From: Rhizobiaceae bacterium
Lineage (GTDB): Bacteria; Pseudomonadota; Alphaproteobacteria; Rhizobiales; Rhizobiaceae
Length of the DNA: 64,000 bases
Direction: 5' to 3'
NCBI GenBank assembly: GCA_023953835.1
Contig: JAMLJB010000001.1
Span: 3,197,501-3,261,500, forward strand
The position numbers were made by a program, and so were the translations under genes. This document shows positions 16,838-25,400 of this stretch, piece by piece. The notes below the pieces were generated by a model that made no database searches, had not been told where the DNA came from, and saw nothing but the letters and a program-made list of their open reading frames with translations. The stretch's first letter is position 1. Every line of letters begins with the position of its first letter.

Positions 16838-17908
16838 ATGAAATCGAGATCATTGATACTGGCGTTCGCCGCTGCGGGCGCGATCGCTGCATCCTTTCCG
16901 GCCCAGGCCGCGGACTGGTGGCCGTTTGGCGTCGTCCCGGATGGACCGGACAGCACCACGATTGAATATGTTCCGCTTGAGAAGGCATCTAAGGAGTGGA
17001 ACCTTTGCGTGCTTATCCCGCACCTGAAGGACAGCTACTGGCTCGCCAACAATTACGGCACGGTGCAGGAAGCCAGGCGGCTCGGCGTTCACGCCTACAC
17101 CTTCCAGGCGGGCGGATACGACCAGTTGTCCAAGCAGCTTTCGCAGTTTGACGACTGCATCGCTTCCAACGCCGATGCCATTCTGGTCTCGCCGATCACC
17201 GAGGCGGGCATCGCGGGAAGCCTGAAGGTCGGGATGGAAAAAGGCATTCCGATCATCGCGGTCGCCAACCCGATCTACGACAATCCGATCACCGCGCTCA
17301 TCACGACCGACCACCGCGCCAAGGCGTTCCAGTCGGGCAAGGCGCTGGTCGACAAACTCGGGCCTGAGGGCGGCAAGGTTGTGGCGTTCCCCGGCCCGCA
17401 GAACTCGGGTTGGGCCGAAGCCTATCTGGAAGGCTTCCAGAAGGCGCTGGAAGGCACCAAGGTCGAGGTGATCGGCGTCAAGTGGGGCGAACCCGGCGTT
17501 GCCGAACAGCTCACCTTGATCGAGGACGCATTGCAGACCTATCCTGAGATGACCGCGATCTGGGGCGGAGCGCAGACTGCGGAAGCCGCCGTCGGCGCCA
17601 TTGCCGAAGCAGGCCGTCCCGAAATCGCAATTGTCTCGTCTTGGGAAAGCCAGACCACGCCGCAGTTGATCAACGACGGCAAGATCGGCGCCTTCGCGAC
17701 TGAGTATCCTGTCATCCTCGCCCGCATCGGCGTGGACCTGGCGGTGCGCGCACTGGAGAAGAAGCCGATCGAGTTCATGGAAAAGCATCCTGACGCGCGC
17801 GTTCTGCGCATCGTTCCCGGCCTGGTGACCGCCGAGAACATCAAGACATTCGACGCGACGCAGATTTATGCGCCCGCCGATTGGCAGCCGGTCTTCGACA
17901 CCAAATGA
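16838..17908 (+). CDS. TorT-like periplasmic sugar-type substrate-binding protein
   Basis: A 356-residue periplasmic binding protein with a cleaved signal peptide (ending SFPAQAA). The first lobe closely resembles E. coli TorT: EWNLCVLIPHLKDSYWL, NYG, AGGYDQL and an Asp/Cys pair DDCI match TorT's W-LC--P-LKDSYWL--NYG---AGGY-QL. In TorT this protein senses TMAO for the TorS kinase. Here it heads an operon with an RbsA-type ATPase and two RbsC-type permeases, so the natural reading is transport ligand binding. No histidine kinase is nearby. The ATG at MKSRSLIL follows CGGAGACAACTG. The ligand is unknown. Confidence 0.88.
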   Translation: MKSRSLILAFAAAGAIAASFPAQAADWWPFGVVPDGPDSTTIEYVPLEKASKEWNLCVLIPHLKDSYWLANNYGTVQEARRLGVHAYTFQAGGYDQLSKQLSQFDDCIASNADAILVSPITEAGIAGSLKVGMEKGIPIIAVANPIYDNPITALITTDHRAKAFQSGKALVDKLGPEGGKVVAFPGPQNSGWAEAYLEGFQKALEGTKVEVIGVKWGEPGVAEQLTLIEDALQTYPEMTAIWGGAQTAEAAVGAIAEAGRPEIAIVSSWESQTTPQLINDGKIGAFATEYPVILARIGVDLAVRALEKKPIEFMEKHPDARVLRIVPGLVTAENIKTFDATQIYAPADWQPVFDTK

Positions 17909-17977
17909 CCGCGCCGCGCCACGACCCTCCTCCCAGGTCGTGGCGCACATTTCCTTGTTGAACGGATCTGGCCAGAT

Positions 17978-19513
17978 ATGACCGATGCGATACTCCAGCT
18001 ATCAAATGTCAGGAAGCAGTTCGGCGGATCACTGGCGCTCGACGAAGTCGATTTCGACCTTCGCCCGGGCGAGGTCCACGTGCTGTTCGGCGAAAACGGC
18101 GCCGGCAAGAGCACGCTGATCAATATCATCACCGGCAATCTCCAGCCGGATCGCGGGCAATATCGGCTGGCCGGGGAAACCATTGCCCGGATGACTCCGG
18201 CGCTCGCGCGCTCGACCGCCATTGCCGCCGTGTTTCAGGAATTCAGCCTCATTCCCGACCTTTCCGTGGAGGAAAACCTTTTTCTCGGCCGCGAAAAGAA
18301 GGGCTACGGCGTTCTCAGGCGCGGACAGATGCGCGCCGAGGCCGCCGCCTTCATGGCGAGGCTCGGCTTCGACATTCCGGTTCGCGCGAATGTCGGTGCG
18401 CTGTCGCGGGCCGAGCGGCAGATGGTCGAGATCGCCAAGGCGCTGTTCGGCGAGGCACGCATTCTGGTCCTCGACGAACCGACCGCATCGCTGACCGATT
18501 CCGACGCGAACAAGCTCTTCGACGTCATCGTGCGGCTCAAGGAGCGCGGCGTCGCGATCATCTACGTGTCGCACCGCATGCGCGAAATCCGCCAGCTCGC
18601 AGACCGGATCACCGTGTTGCGCGGCGGCCGCAAGGTTGCGACGGTGGATGGCAAAGGCGTCACCGAGGCCCAACTCGTCGAGATGATGGTGGGCCGCCCG
18701 GTCGAGGATCTTTACCCGACCGTCCACCACAAGCCGGGCAGGGTTGCCCTTGAGATCGAGAACCTCAGCAGCAAGGACCAGCGTGTCAAGAACGTGTCGC
18801 TCGAGGTTTGCGCGGGCGAGATCGTCGGACTGGCGGGTCTTGTCGGCTGCGGCAAGGGCGAGATCGGGCGCCTCGTCTTCGGCATCGATGCAATGAGTTC
18901 CGGTCGCATCCTCGTCAATGGCGAGGTCCCGGTCAACCAGACGCCGCGCGGCATGCTGCGTTCCCGGGTTTGCTATTTCCCCGCAGATCGCGGGCGCGAC
19001 GGGCTGGCGCTCAACCGCCCGGTCCGCGAAAACGCGTCGGCGGCGGCGCTAGACCTGAAGAGCATCGGCGGTGGGGGGTGGCTGCGCAGCGGCAATGAAC
19101 GCACGCGCGTGCGCTCCGTGCTCGAGCGCCTCGCCGTCCGGCCTCTCGCGCCCGAGCAGAATGTTGCGCAGTTTTCCGGCGGCAACCGCCAGAAGGTCAT
19201 GCTCGCCAGGGGGCTGATGCGCGACATAGACGTGTTCCTGTTCGACGAGCCAACCGTCGGCATCGATGTCGGCGCGAAGGCGGAAATCTACGCGCTGATG
19301 CGCGACCTCACCGAGGCGGGCGCGGCGGTGCTGCTTTCCTCCTCGGAAATGCCGGAGGTGCTGCACCTCGCGCATCGCATCTACGTGATGCACGAAGGCA
19401 GGATCGTCGACGAACTGGTCGGCGATGAACGAACGGAAGCCAACATCCTGTCGTGCTTCTTCGGCAAGGCCAGCAAACAGGCGGGCAGCGACGCCGTGGC
19501 GGTGCCGGCATGA
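17978..19513 (+). CDS. Sugar-type ABC importer ATPase (RbsA/MglA-like, two ABC domains)
   Basis: A 511-residue fused double ATPase of the CUT2 family that powers uptake. The first domain has Walker A FGENGAGKSTLI, an atypical signature LSRAERQMVEIAKAL and Walker B ILVLDEPTASL. The second domain has a degenerate P-loop region (GLVGCGKGEIGRLVFG), the signature FSGGNRQKVMLARGL and FLFDEPTVGIDVGA. This asymmetry is normal for RbsA-type proteins. The stop overlaps the next permease start by 4 bp. It works with the TorT-like binding protein and the two downstream permeases. Confidence 0.93.
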   Translation: MTDAILQLSNVRKQFGGSLALDEVDFDLRPGEVHVLFGENGAGKSTLINIITGNLQPDRGQYRLAGETIARMTPALARSTAIAAVFQEFSLIPDLSVEENLFLGREKKGYGVLRRGQMRAEAAAFMARLGFDIPVRANVGALSRAERQMVEIAKALFGEARILVLDEPTASLTDSDANKLFDVIVRLKERGVAIIYVSHRMREIRQLADRITVLRGGRKVATVDGKGVTEAQLVEMMVGRPVEDLYPTVHHKPGRVALEIENLSSKDQRVKNVSLEVCAGEIVGLAGLVGCGKGEIGRLVFGIDAMSSGRILVNGEVPVNQTPRGMLRSRVCYFPADRGRDGLALNRPVRENASAAALDLKSIGGGGWLRSGNERTRVRSVLERLAVRPLAPEQNVAQFSGGNRQKVMLARGLMRDIDVFLFDEPTVGIDVGAKAEIYALMRDLTEAGAAVLLSSSEMPEVLHLAHRIYVMHEGRIVDELVGDERTEANILSCFFGKASKQAGSDAVAVPA

Positions 19514-20514
19514 GCGCCCCGGAGCAATCGCGCATGCGCGAGCGCCTTGTCGGCATGCTCACGAGCGGCGGCATCCTGATCCTGCTCATCGTGGTCACCG
19601 CGGCGGTGACGGCCTATATCCAGCCGCGCTTCCTCAACCATCTCAACATCATCAACGTGCTGCGCAACGCGGCGATCCTCTCGATCGTCTCGCTCGGCCA
19701 GATGCTGGTGATCATCGTCGGCGGGTTCGACCTTTCGGTCGGCGTCATAGTAGCGTTCGCCTCGGTGGAGACGGCGTTCCTGATGGGATTGCTGCTTACA
19801 TGGCTGCCGGATTTTCCGGTTCTGGCGGTGATCCTCGCCATCATGCTCGCGGTCGCCAGCGGCGCGCTGATCGGCATGGCCAACGGCATCTTCGTCAGCC
19901 TTTTCGGGCTGTCGCCTTTCATGGTGACGCTGGCGATGAGTTCGGTGGTGGCCGGCGTCACCTTCTATTTCACCAAGGGCATCCCGATCTACGGCATTCC
20001 CGATTTCTTCCTGACCGGGGTCGGTCGCGGCCAGATGTTCGGCGTGCCCGTCGTCGCGGTGATCGGCGTCGCCTTTGTGGCGCTGGTGGCGCTCATGCAG
20101 CGGTTCACCAGCCTTGGCCGCCATGTCTACGCCATCGGCAGCAACATAAATGCGGCGCGCCTGTCGGGCGTGAACGCAACCTGGCTGCTGATCGGGGTCT
20201 ATGCGGCAAGCGGGGCGACGGCTGCGATCACGGGCATATTGCTGACTGCCCGCATCGGCTCGGGCCAGTCCACGCTCGGCGAGACGCTGGCGCTAGAATC
20301 GATTGCGGCGGCGGTGGTGGGCGGCGTGTCGCTGATGGGCGGAACGGGCCGTGCCGAACGCGTGATGCTGGGCGCACTGTTCCTCGCGCTGGTCTCCAAC
20401 TCGATGAACCTCATCCGCATCGACAGCAAATTTCAGACGCTCGTGCTCGGCGTGGTGCTGATCGCGGCCGTGTGCATCGAACTGCTTTACGGAGCGCGCA
20501 GACGCCATGGTTGA
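19510..20514 (+). CDS. ABC importer permease, RbsC-like (first of two)
   Basis: A 334-residue membrane protein of the CUT2 permease family with about ten hydrophobic segments. The family signature is LGQMLVIIVGGFDLSVGVIVAFAS; the C-terminal loop has LALESIAAAVVGGVSLMGGTG, which contacts the ATPase. The ATG (MSAPEQSRM) overlaps the ATPase stop, so the longer open frame upstream is ignored. A second, different permease overlaps its 3' end by 8 bp, so the channel is probably a heterodimer. Confidence 0.92.
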   Translation: MSAPEQSRMRERLVGMLTSGGILILLIVVTAAVTAYIQPRFLNHLNIINVLRNAAILSIVSLGQMLVIIVGGFDLSVGVIVAFASVETAFLMGLLLTWLPDFPVLAVILAIMLAVASGALIGMANGIFVSLFGLSPFMVTLAMSSVVAGVTFYFTKGIPIYGIPDFFLTGVGRGQMFGVPVVAVIGVAFVALVALMQRFTSLGRHVYAIGSNINAARLSGVNATWLLIGVYAASGATAAITGILLTARIGSGQSTLGETLALESIAAAVVGGVSLMGGTGRAERVMLGALFLALVSNSMNLIRIDSKFQTLVLGVVLIAAVCIELLYGARRRHG

Positions 20515-21517
20515 GATGTCGATACAGAAATCCGGGCGCTCGCCCTCGATCTGGGCATGGCTTTCCGCCCCTTCGCTTTCGCCGTTGCGGTCGCTGATTC
20601 CGGCGCTGGTCCTGCTGGCGGGCTTCGCGATCTACGAACCGAATATCGTATCGCGCGCAAATCTGTGGAACATCGCTGTCCAGACCAGCTACCTCGCCAT
20701 CTTCACGCTTGGCCAGTCGCTCGTCATCCTGACGGCGGGGCTGGACCTGTCCATCGGCATGGCCGTGTCCTGGGTCAGCATCACGGCGTCCTTCGCGATG
20801 ATGCAGTTCATCGCCGATCCGGTCGTGGCGGTCATCGTGTTCATTCTCGCTGGCCTTGCCGCCGGGCTGCTCGTTGGTGCGGTCAACGGCTTTCTGGTGG
20901 CGGGCGTCGGGGTCAATCCGTTCGTGGTGACGCTCGGCACCTTCAACATCCTGCTGGCGCTGAACTCGACCATCACCGGAGGCTTTCCGGTGATTGGCTT
21001 TCCGCCGGAGCTTGGCAGGCTGCTGGTCACCGGCACGGTGCTGGGCGTTCCGGTGCCCATCGTCGTGGCGCTCGTCCTGCTGGCTGCCGCCGGCCTTGTG
21101 CTGAGGCGCACCGTGCTTGGCCGCAGCCTGTACCTGATCGGCTCGAACCCGAGCATGGCCTTCGTCGCCGGGGTCAGCGTCAGGCTGCATATGTTCATGG
21201 CCTATGTGCTGTGCTCCGGGCTGGCCGCATGCGGCGCGCTGCTGCTCACGGCGCGCGCCGGTTCGGGCGAGCCGAACATCGGCGTTGCGATCACGCTCGA
21301 AACCTTCGCGGCAGCCGTCATCGGCGGCACGCGTCTGCGCGGCGGGGAGGGGGGTGCGCTTGCCGCCCTCGTCGGCGCTTTCTTCATCACCGTTCTGTCG
21401 AACGGCATGAACCTTGTCCGCATCGACGGCTACATCCAGCAGATGTGCCTCGGCGCAATCGTCATCCTTAGCCTTCTTATCGAGCGCTGGTCGCAGCGCT
21501 CCCAGCGATCTGCGTAG
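20507..21517 (+). CDS. ABC importer permease, RbsC-like (second of two)
   Basis: A 336-residue CUT2-type permease. Signature regions are LGQSLVILTAGLDLSIGMAVS and ITLETFAAAVIGGTRLRGGEGG. It begins inside the end of the first permease gene (8-bp overlap) and is followed 11 bp later by the hydantoinase A gene after an AGAGGAATTCCGC ribosome site. Close packing with enzyme genes ties the transporter to this particular catabolic route. Confidence 0.92.
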   Translation: MVEMSIQKSGRSPSIWAWLSAPSLSPLRSLIPALVLLAGFAIYEPNIVSRANLWNIAVQTSYLAIFTLGQSLVILTAGLDLSIGMAVSWVSITASFAMMQFIADPVVAVIVFILAGLAAGLLVGAVNGFLVAGVGVNPFVVTLGTFNILLALNSTITGGFPVIGFPPELGRLLVTGTVLGVPVPIVVALVLLAAAGLVLRRTVLGRSLYLIGSNPSMAFVAGVSVRLHMFMAYVLCSGLAACGALLLTARAGSGEPNIGVAITLETFAAAVIGGTRLRGGEGGALAALVGAFFITVLSNGMNLVRIDGYIQQMCLGAIVILSLLIERWSQRSQRSA

Positions 21518-21528
21518 AGGAATTCCGC

Positions 21529-23583
21529 ATGTTTCAGGCCTGCATCGACATAGGCGGCACGTTCACAGATTGCCTCGTCTCGGACGAGACGGGAAAGATT
21601 TCGCTGTTCAAGGCTCCGACCACCCCCGGTGAATTCCATCGCGGTTTCATCGACGTGCTTCACGTCGCGGCAGAAGGCTACGGCCTGTCTCCGCTGGAGT
21701 TCATGTCGCGGATAGACATGATCGTGCACGGCTCGACCGTGTCCACGAATGCGCTCGTCGAGCGCAAGCTGGCGCGAACCGCCGTGCTGCTCAACGAAGG
21801 CCATCAGGACATTCTGGTCCTGCGCGAAGGGCCGCGCAAAGGCGCGTTCGAATGGGAGATCAACTATCCCGAGCCGTACATCTCGCGCAATCTCACCCGC
21901 ACGGTCGGTGGCCGCATCGATGCGCGCGGCAACGAGATCGTGCCGTTCCGCGACCAGGACGTGCTCGACGCCATCGAGGTGTTCAAGCGCCAGGGCGTGG
22001 TCGCCATCGCCGTCGGGCTTCTCTGGTCGGTGGTCAATCCGGCGCACGAGCTGAGGGCGCGCGACATCATTGCCCGCGAATGGCCGGACGTTTCGGTCAC
22101 GCTTTCCCACGAGATCAATCCGATGCCGCGCGAATACAAGCGCATCATCGCGGCAGCCATCGACGCCTCCATCAGCCCCATCGTGCGCGGCTATGTGGAG
22201 CAGCTTGAGGAGGCGCTGAAGCGCGAGAAATTCGGCGGACAGTTGCTGCTGGCCAACTGCATCGGCGGCATGATGCCCGTTTCCGATATGATCAAGCGCC
22301 CGATCTACAGCGTCATGTCTGGGCCGACGCTCGCGCCGATGGCCGCGCTTGCGCTGACCGACGAGGAGGACGTGATCGTCGGCGACATGGGCGGCACCAC
22401 ATTCGACGTGTCGGCGCTGCGCAACCACCAGATCATCGTCACGCCGGATTCCATGATCCACAACGACTCGCTCGGCATTCCTAAAGTGGATGTGCGGTCG
22501 GTGGGCGCCGGCGGCGGCTCGATTGCTCATGTCGATCAGGGCGGCCTCTTGCATGTCGGCCCGAAAAGCGCCGGGGCGTGGCCGGGTCCCGCCTGCTACG
22601 GCAACGGTAACACGGAGGCGACCGTCACCGACGCCAATGTCGTGCTCGGCATCATCGACCCGGACTTCTTTCTCGGCGGGCGCATCAAGCTTCGTCGCGA
22701 TCTCGCGGAAGCCGCGGTGCAGAAGATCGCCGACCGGCTGGGCACCAGCCTGACGCACGCGGCCTACGCGATCCACACGACCAGCAACCACAACATGGTC
22801 GCGGCCATCGAGGAAATTACCATCCGCGAAGGGCTCAACCCGAGGGAAAGCTATTTCGTCTGCGGCGGCGGGGCGACGCCCTGCCATATCGCCGAGATGG
22901 CCGACATCCTCAACCTGAAGCGCTACATGATCCCGCGCTACGTGGCGGGGCTGAGCGCCTTCGGCGGCCTGATCTCCGACATACGCTGGGAGCAGAATGG
23001 CGTGTGCCAGACCGACAGCCGCAAGTTTGTGCCCGACGCCGTGAATGCGGCGCTGGACAGGCTGCGCAGCGAGGGCGACAGCTTCCTCGAAGGCGCAGGC
23101 ATTCCGAAGGACAGCAGGCGGTTCGAATATTCCTTCATGGGCCGCTACGAATACCAATCGTGGGAAATCGAGGTCGGCTTCGAACGGCCGGAAGCGCTGA
23201 CCGCCGACGACCTGCCGCAATTGGTCGAGAATTTCCACCGCATCCACGAACGCATCTATTCGATCCGCGCGGATGAGGATGTGGTGGAATTCATCACCTG
23301 GAAGGTGCGGGCGATTGGGTCGCGACCGGGGCAGACGCTCTACCGTGATTTCAAACTGCCGGCGAAGAGCGGAACGGCAGTCGCGAAGAACCGGCGCAGG
23401 GTCTACCTGCACGAGCGCTCCGAGGCCGTCGATCTCCCAGTCTATGACGGCAGCCAGGTGTTGGCGCAGGCGGTGTTTGAAGGCCCCTGCCTGATCGAGA
23501 GCGAAACCTTTACCGCGCTCATCAAGTCGGGACATCGGGCCGAGGCCGACGCCTACGGAAATCTCCTCGTCGAAGTCGCGTGA
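21529..23583 (+). CDS. hyuA: Hydantoinase/oxoprolinase family, A subunit (HyuA-like ATPase)
   Basis: A 684-residue protein of the HyuA/5-oxoprolinase/acetone-carboxylase beta family. The two actin-like nucleotide-binding elements are CIDIGGTFTDCLV at the N-terminus and IVGDMGGTTFDVSAL at about residue 290. GSTVSTNALVERK, a hallmark of the family, is at about residue 67. Members use ATP to open cyclic amides (hydantoins, 5-oxoproline) or to carboxylate ketones. With the B subunit directly downstream, ATP-dependent lactam, hydantoin or similar ring cleavage is likely, but the substrate is unknown. Presence in a sugar-type transport operon is unusual. Confidence 0.9.
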   Translation: MFQACIDIGGTFTDCLVSDETGKISLFKAPTTPGEFHRGFIDVLHVAAEGYGLSPLEFMSRIDMIVHGSTVSTNALVERKLARTAVLLNEGHQDILVLREGPRKGAFEWEINYPEPYISRNLTRTVGGRIDARGNEIVPFRDQDVLDAIEVFKRQGVVAIAVGLLWSVVNPAHELRARDIIAREWPDVSVTLSHEINPMPREYKRIIAAAIDASISPIVRGYVEQLEEALKREKFGGQLLLANCIGGMMPVSDMIKRPIYSVMSGPTLAPMAALALTDEEDVIVGDMGGTTFDVSALRNHQIIVTPDSMIHNDSLGIPKVDVRSVGAGGGSIAHVDQGGLLHVGPKSAGAWPGPACYGNGNTEATVTDANVVLGIIDPDFFLGGRIKLRRDLAEAAVQKIADRLGTSLTHAAYAIHTTSNHNMVAAIEEITIREGLNPRESYFVCGGGATPCHIAEMADILNLKRYMIPRYVAGLSAFGGLISDIRWEQNGVCQTDSRKFVPDAVNAALDRLRSEGDSFLEGAGIPKDSRRFEYSFMGRYEYQSWEIEVGFERPEALTADDLPQLVENFHRIHERIYSIRADEDVVEFITWKVRAIGSRPGQTLYRDFKLPAKSGTAVAKNRRRVYLHERSEAVDLPVYDGSQVLAQAVFEGPCLIESETFTALIKSGHRAEADAYGNLLVEVA

Positions 23584-23615
23584 CGCGGCGAATAACGGCA
23601 ACAAGGAACCTGAGA

Positions 23616-25400
23616 ATGCACGGCACCGTCGAAGAACCGAAATCCTCAGTCGGGATGCGCAACGACCCGATGCTGATGGCGGTCCTGAAAAGCCGCTTCG
23701 AGGCGATTGTCCGGGAAATGACGCTCGTGGTCATGAAGGCCAGCCGCTCGGCGGTTATCAAGAACGCGCGCGATTTCAGTTGCGCGCTCCTGACCTACGA
23801 TCATCGCATCGTCTCGACCGAGAACGCGTTGCCGATCCACGTTGCGTCCATGAACCTGGTCACCAGCCCGATCACCGAACTGTTCGACGACATTCGCCCC
23901 GGCGACATGTTCCTCAACAATTCGCCGTTTCACGGATCGACGCACCATGCCGATATGACGCTGGCCATTCCCTGTTTCTTCGAAGGCAAGCCGCTGTTCT
24001 GGGCCATGGCGCTGTCGCACCATGCCGATACCGGCGCGCCGGTTCCGACCACCTATCTGCCCTTTGCCCGCACGATCTATGAGGAGGGAATCCATTTCCC
24101 CTGCGTGCGGATCGCGCGCGACCATCAATTGATCGAGGACGTCATTCGCATCGGCATGGTCAGGAACCGCGTGCCCAACCTGTGGCTGGGCGATCTTCAG
24201 GCGCAGATCGGCGCGTGCAAGACCGCCGAGCGCCGCTTGACGGAATTGCTCGGCAAATATGGCCATGACGTCATCGCCGATTTCATCGAGGACTGGTTCG
24301 AGTATGGCGAGCGAATGGCCATTGCCGAAATCAGCAAGCTGCCCGCCGGGGTCTACAAATACGAAACGAAGCACGATCCGGTGCCGGGCGTGGCGGAGGA
24401 CGGCATACCCGTGCGCGTCGAGATCACGGTGGAGCCGGAGGAGGGCACGATCACCGTCGATGTCCGCAACAATATCGACAATGTGCCGGGCGGCCTGAAC
24501 CTTACGGAAAACACCACGACAGGCGCATGCCGCATGAGCCTGTTCAACAATATCGATGCGAAAATTCCGCACAATCACGGCAGTTCGAGCCGCGTCAAGG
24601 TGCTCATGCGCGAAGGCTCGGTGGTCGGTAAGCCGCGCTATCCGGTGGGCACCTCCGTCGCGACGACCAATGTCAACGACAGGCTGATCGCAGCCGGCAG
24701 CGCGGCCTTTTCGCTGATGGGGCCGCCCTGGGGCCAGGCCGAAGGCGGACAGCAGCTTCCTGTCGGCATCGGCGTCGTGTCGGGCTTCGATCCCTTCAAG
24801 GACGGCCAGCCCTATGTGAACCAGGTGTTCATCGCCTATGGCGGCGGCGGCGCGAAATACGGCTATGACGGCTGGCTGACCTATTGCGGCCCGGCCAATG
24901 GCGGAATGATCAATCTCGATTCCGTCGAGGTGGACGAGGCGATGTATCCCTTCGTCATCGAGTCGCGCGGGGTCGAGCCCGACACCCAAGGGTTCGGCGA
25001 GTTCGAGGGTTCGCCCGGCGTCGGCGGCGTGTTCTATCCGGTTGGCCACGACATGACGGTCATCTATTCGGCGGACGGGTCGACCATCGCTCCCAAGGGC
25101 GTGCTCGGCGGAGCGGCGGCAGCGCCGAGCCGCAGCGCCAAGCGCATGCCGGACGGAAGCCGCAAGGAGCTTCCGGCCTTCAACATCGAGACATGCCGCG
25201 CCGGCGAGAAGATGGAATTTCTCGCGGGCGGCGGCGGCGGATATGGAGAGCCGCGCAACCGATCGCCCGAAAGGGTCCTGCGAACCGTGAATCTAGGCTG
25301 GCTGAGCCCCGAAAGGGCGCAGGAGATCTACGGGGTTGCGGTCACATACAACGAGGCATCAGCCCAATACGAATTGGTCGAGACCAAGGTCACATCATGA
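23616..25400 (+). CDS. hyuB: Hydantoinase/oxoprolinase family, B subunit (HyuB-like)
   Basis: A 594-residue partner of HyuA. Characteristic segments are ARDFSCALLTYDHRIV, NNSPFHGSTHHADMTLAIPCF (metal-site region with His pair), LTENTTTGACRMSLFN and the Gly-rich AGGGGGYGEPRNRSPERVL near the C-terminus. The ATG at MHGTVEEP follows AAGGAACCTGAGA; an in-frame GTG at 23580 would overlap hyuA by 4 bp but adds 12 residues without family similarity. The stop overlaps the aminotransferase start by 4 bp, so the hydrolase and the aminotransferase are translationally coupled. Confidence 0.9.
   Translation: MHGTVEEPKSSVGMRNDPMLMAVLKSRFEAIVREMTLVVMKASRSAVIKNARDFSCALLTYDHRIVSTENALPIHVASMNLVTSPITELFDDIRPGDMFLNNSPFHGSTHHADMTLAIPCFFEGKPLFWAMALSHHADTGAPVPTTYLPFARTIYEEGIHFPCVRIARDHQLIEDVIRIGMVRNRVPNLWLGDLQAQIGACKTAERRLTELLGKYGHDVIADFIEDWFEYGERMAIAEISKLPAGVYKYETKHDPVPGVAEDGIPVRVEITVEPEEGTITVDVRNNIDNVPGGLNLTENTTTGACRMSLFNNIDAKIPHNHGSSSRVKVLMREGSVVGKPRYPVGTSVATTNVNDRLIAAGSAAFSLMGPPWGQAEGGQQLPVGIGVVSGFDPFKDGQPYVNQVFIAYGGGGAKYGYDGWLTYCGPANGGMINLDSVEVDEAMYPFVIESRGVEPDTQGFGEFEGSPGVGGVFYPVGHDMTVIYSADGSTIAPKGVLGGAAAAPSRSAKRMPDGSRKELPAFNIETCRAGEKMEFLAGGGGGYGEPRNRSPERVLRTVNLGWLSPERAQEIYGVAVTYNEASAQYELVETKVTS

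Noticed and set aside
21430..23604. A 724-codon minus-strand frame opposite hyuA.
   Set aside because: Antisense shadow; hyuA on the plus strand has intact family motifs over the whole length.
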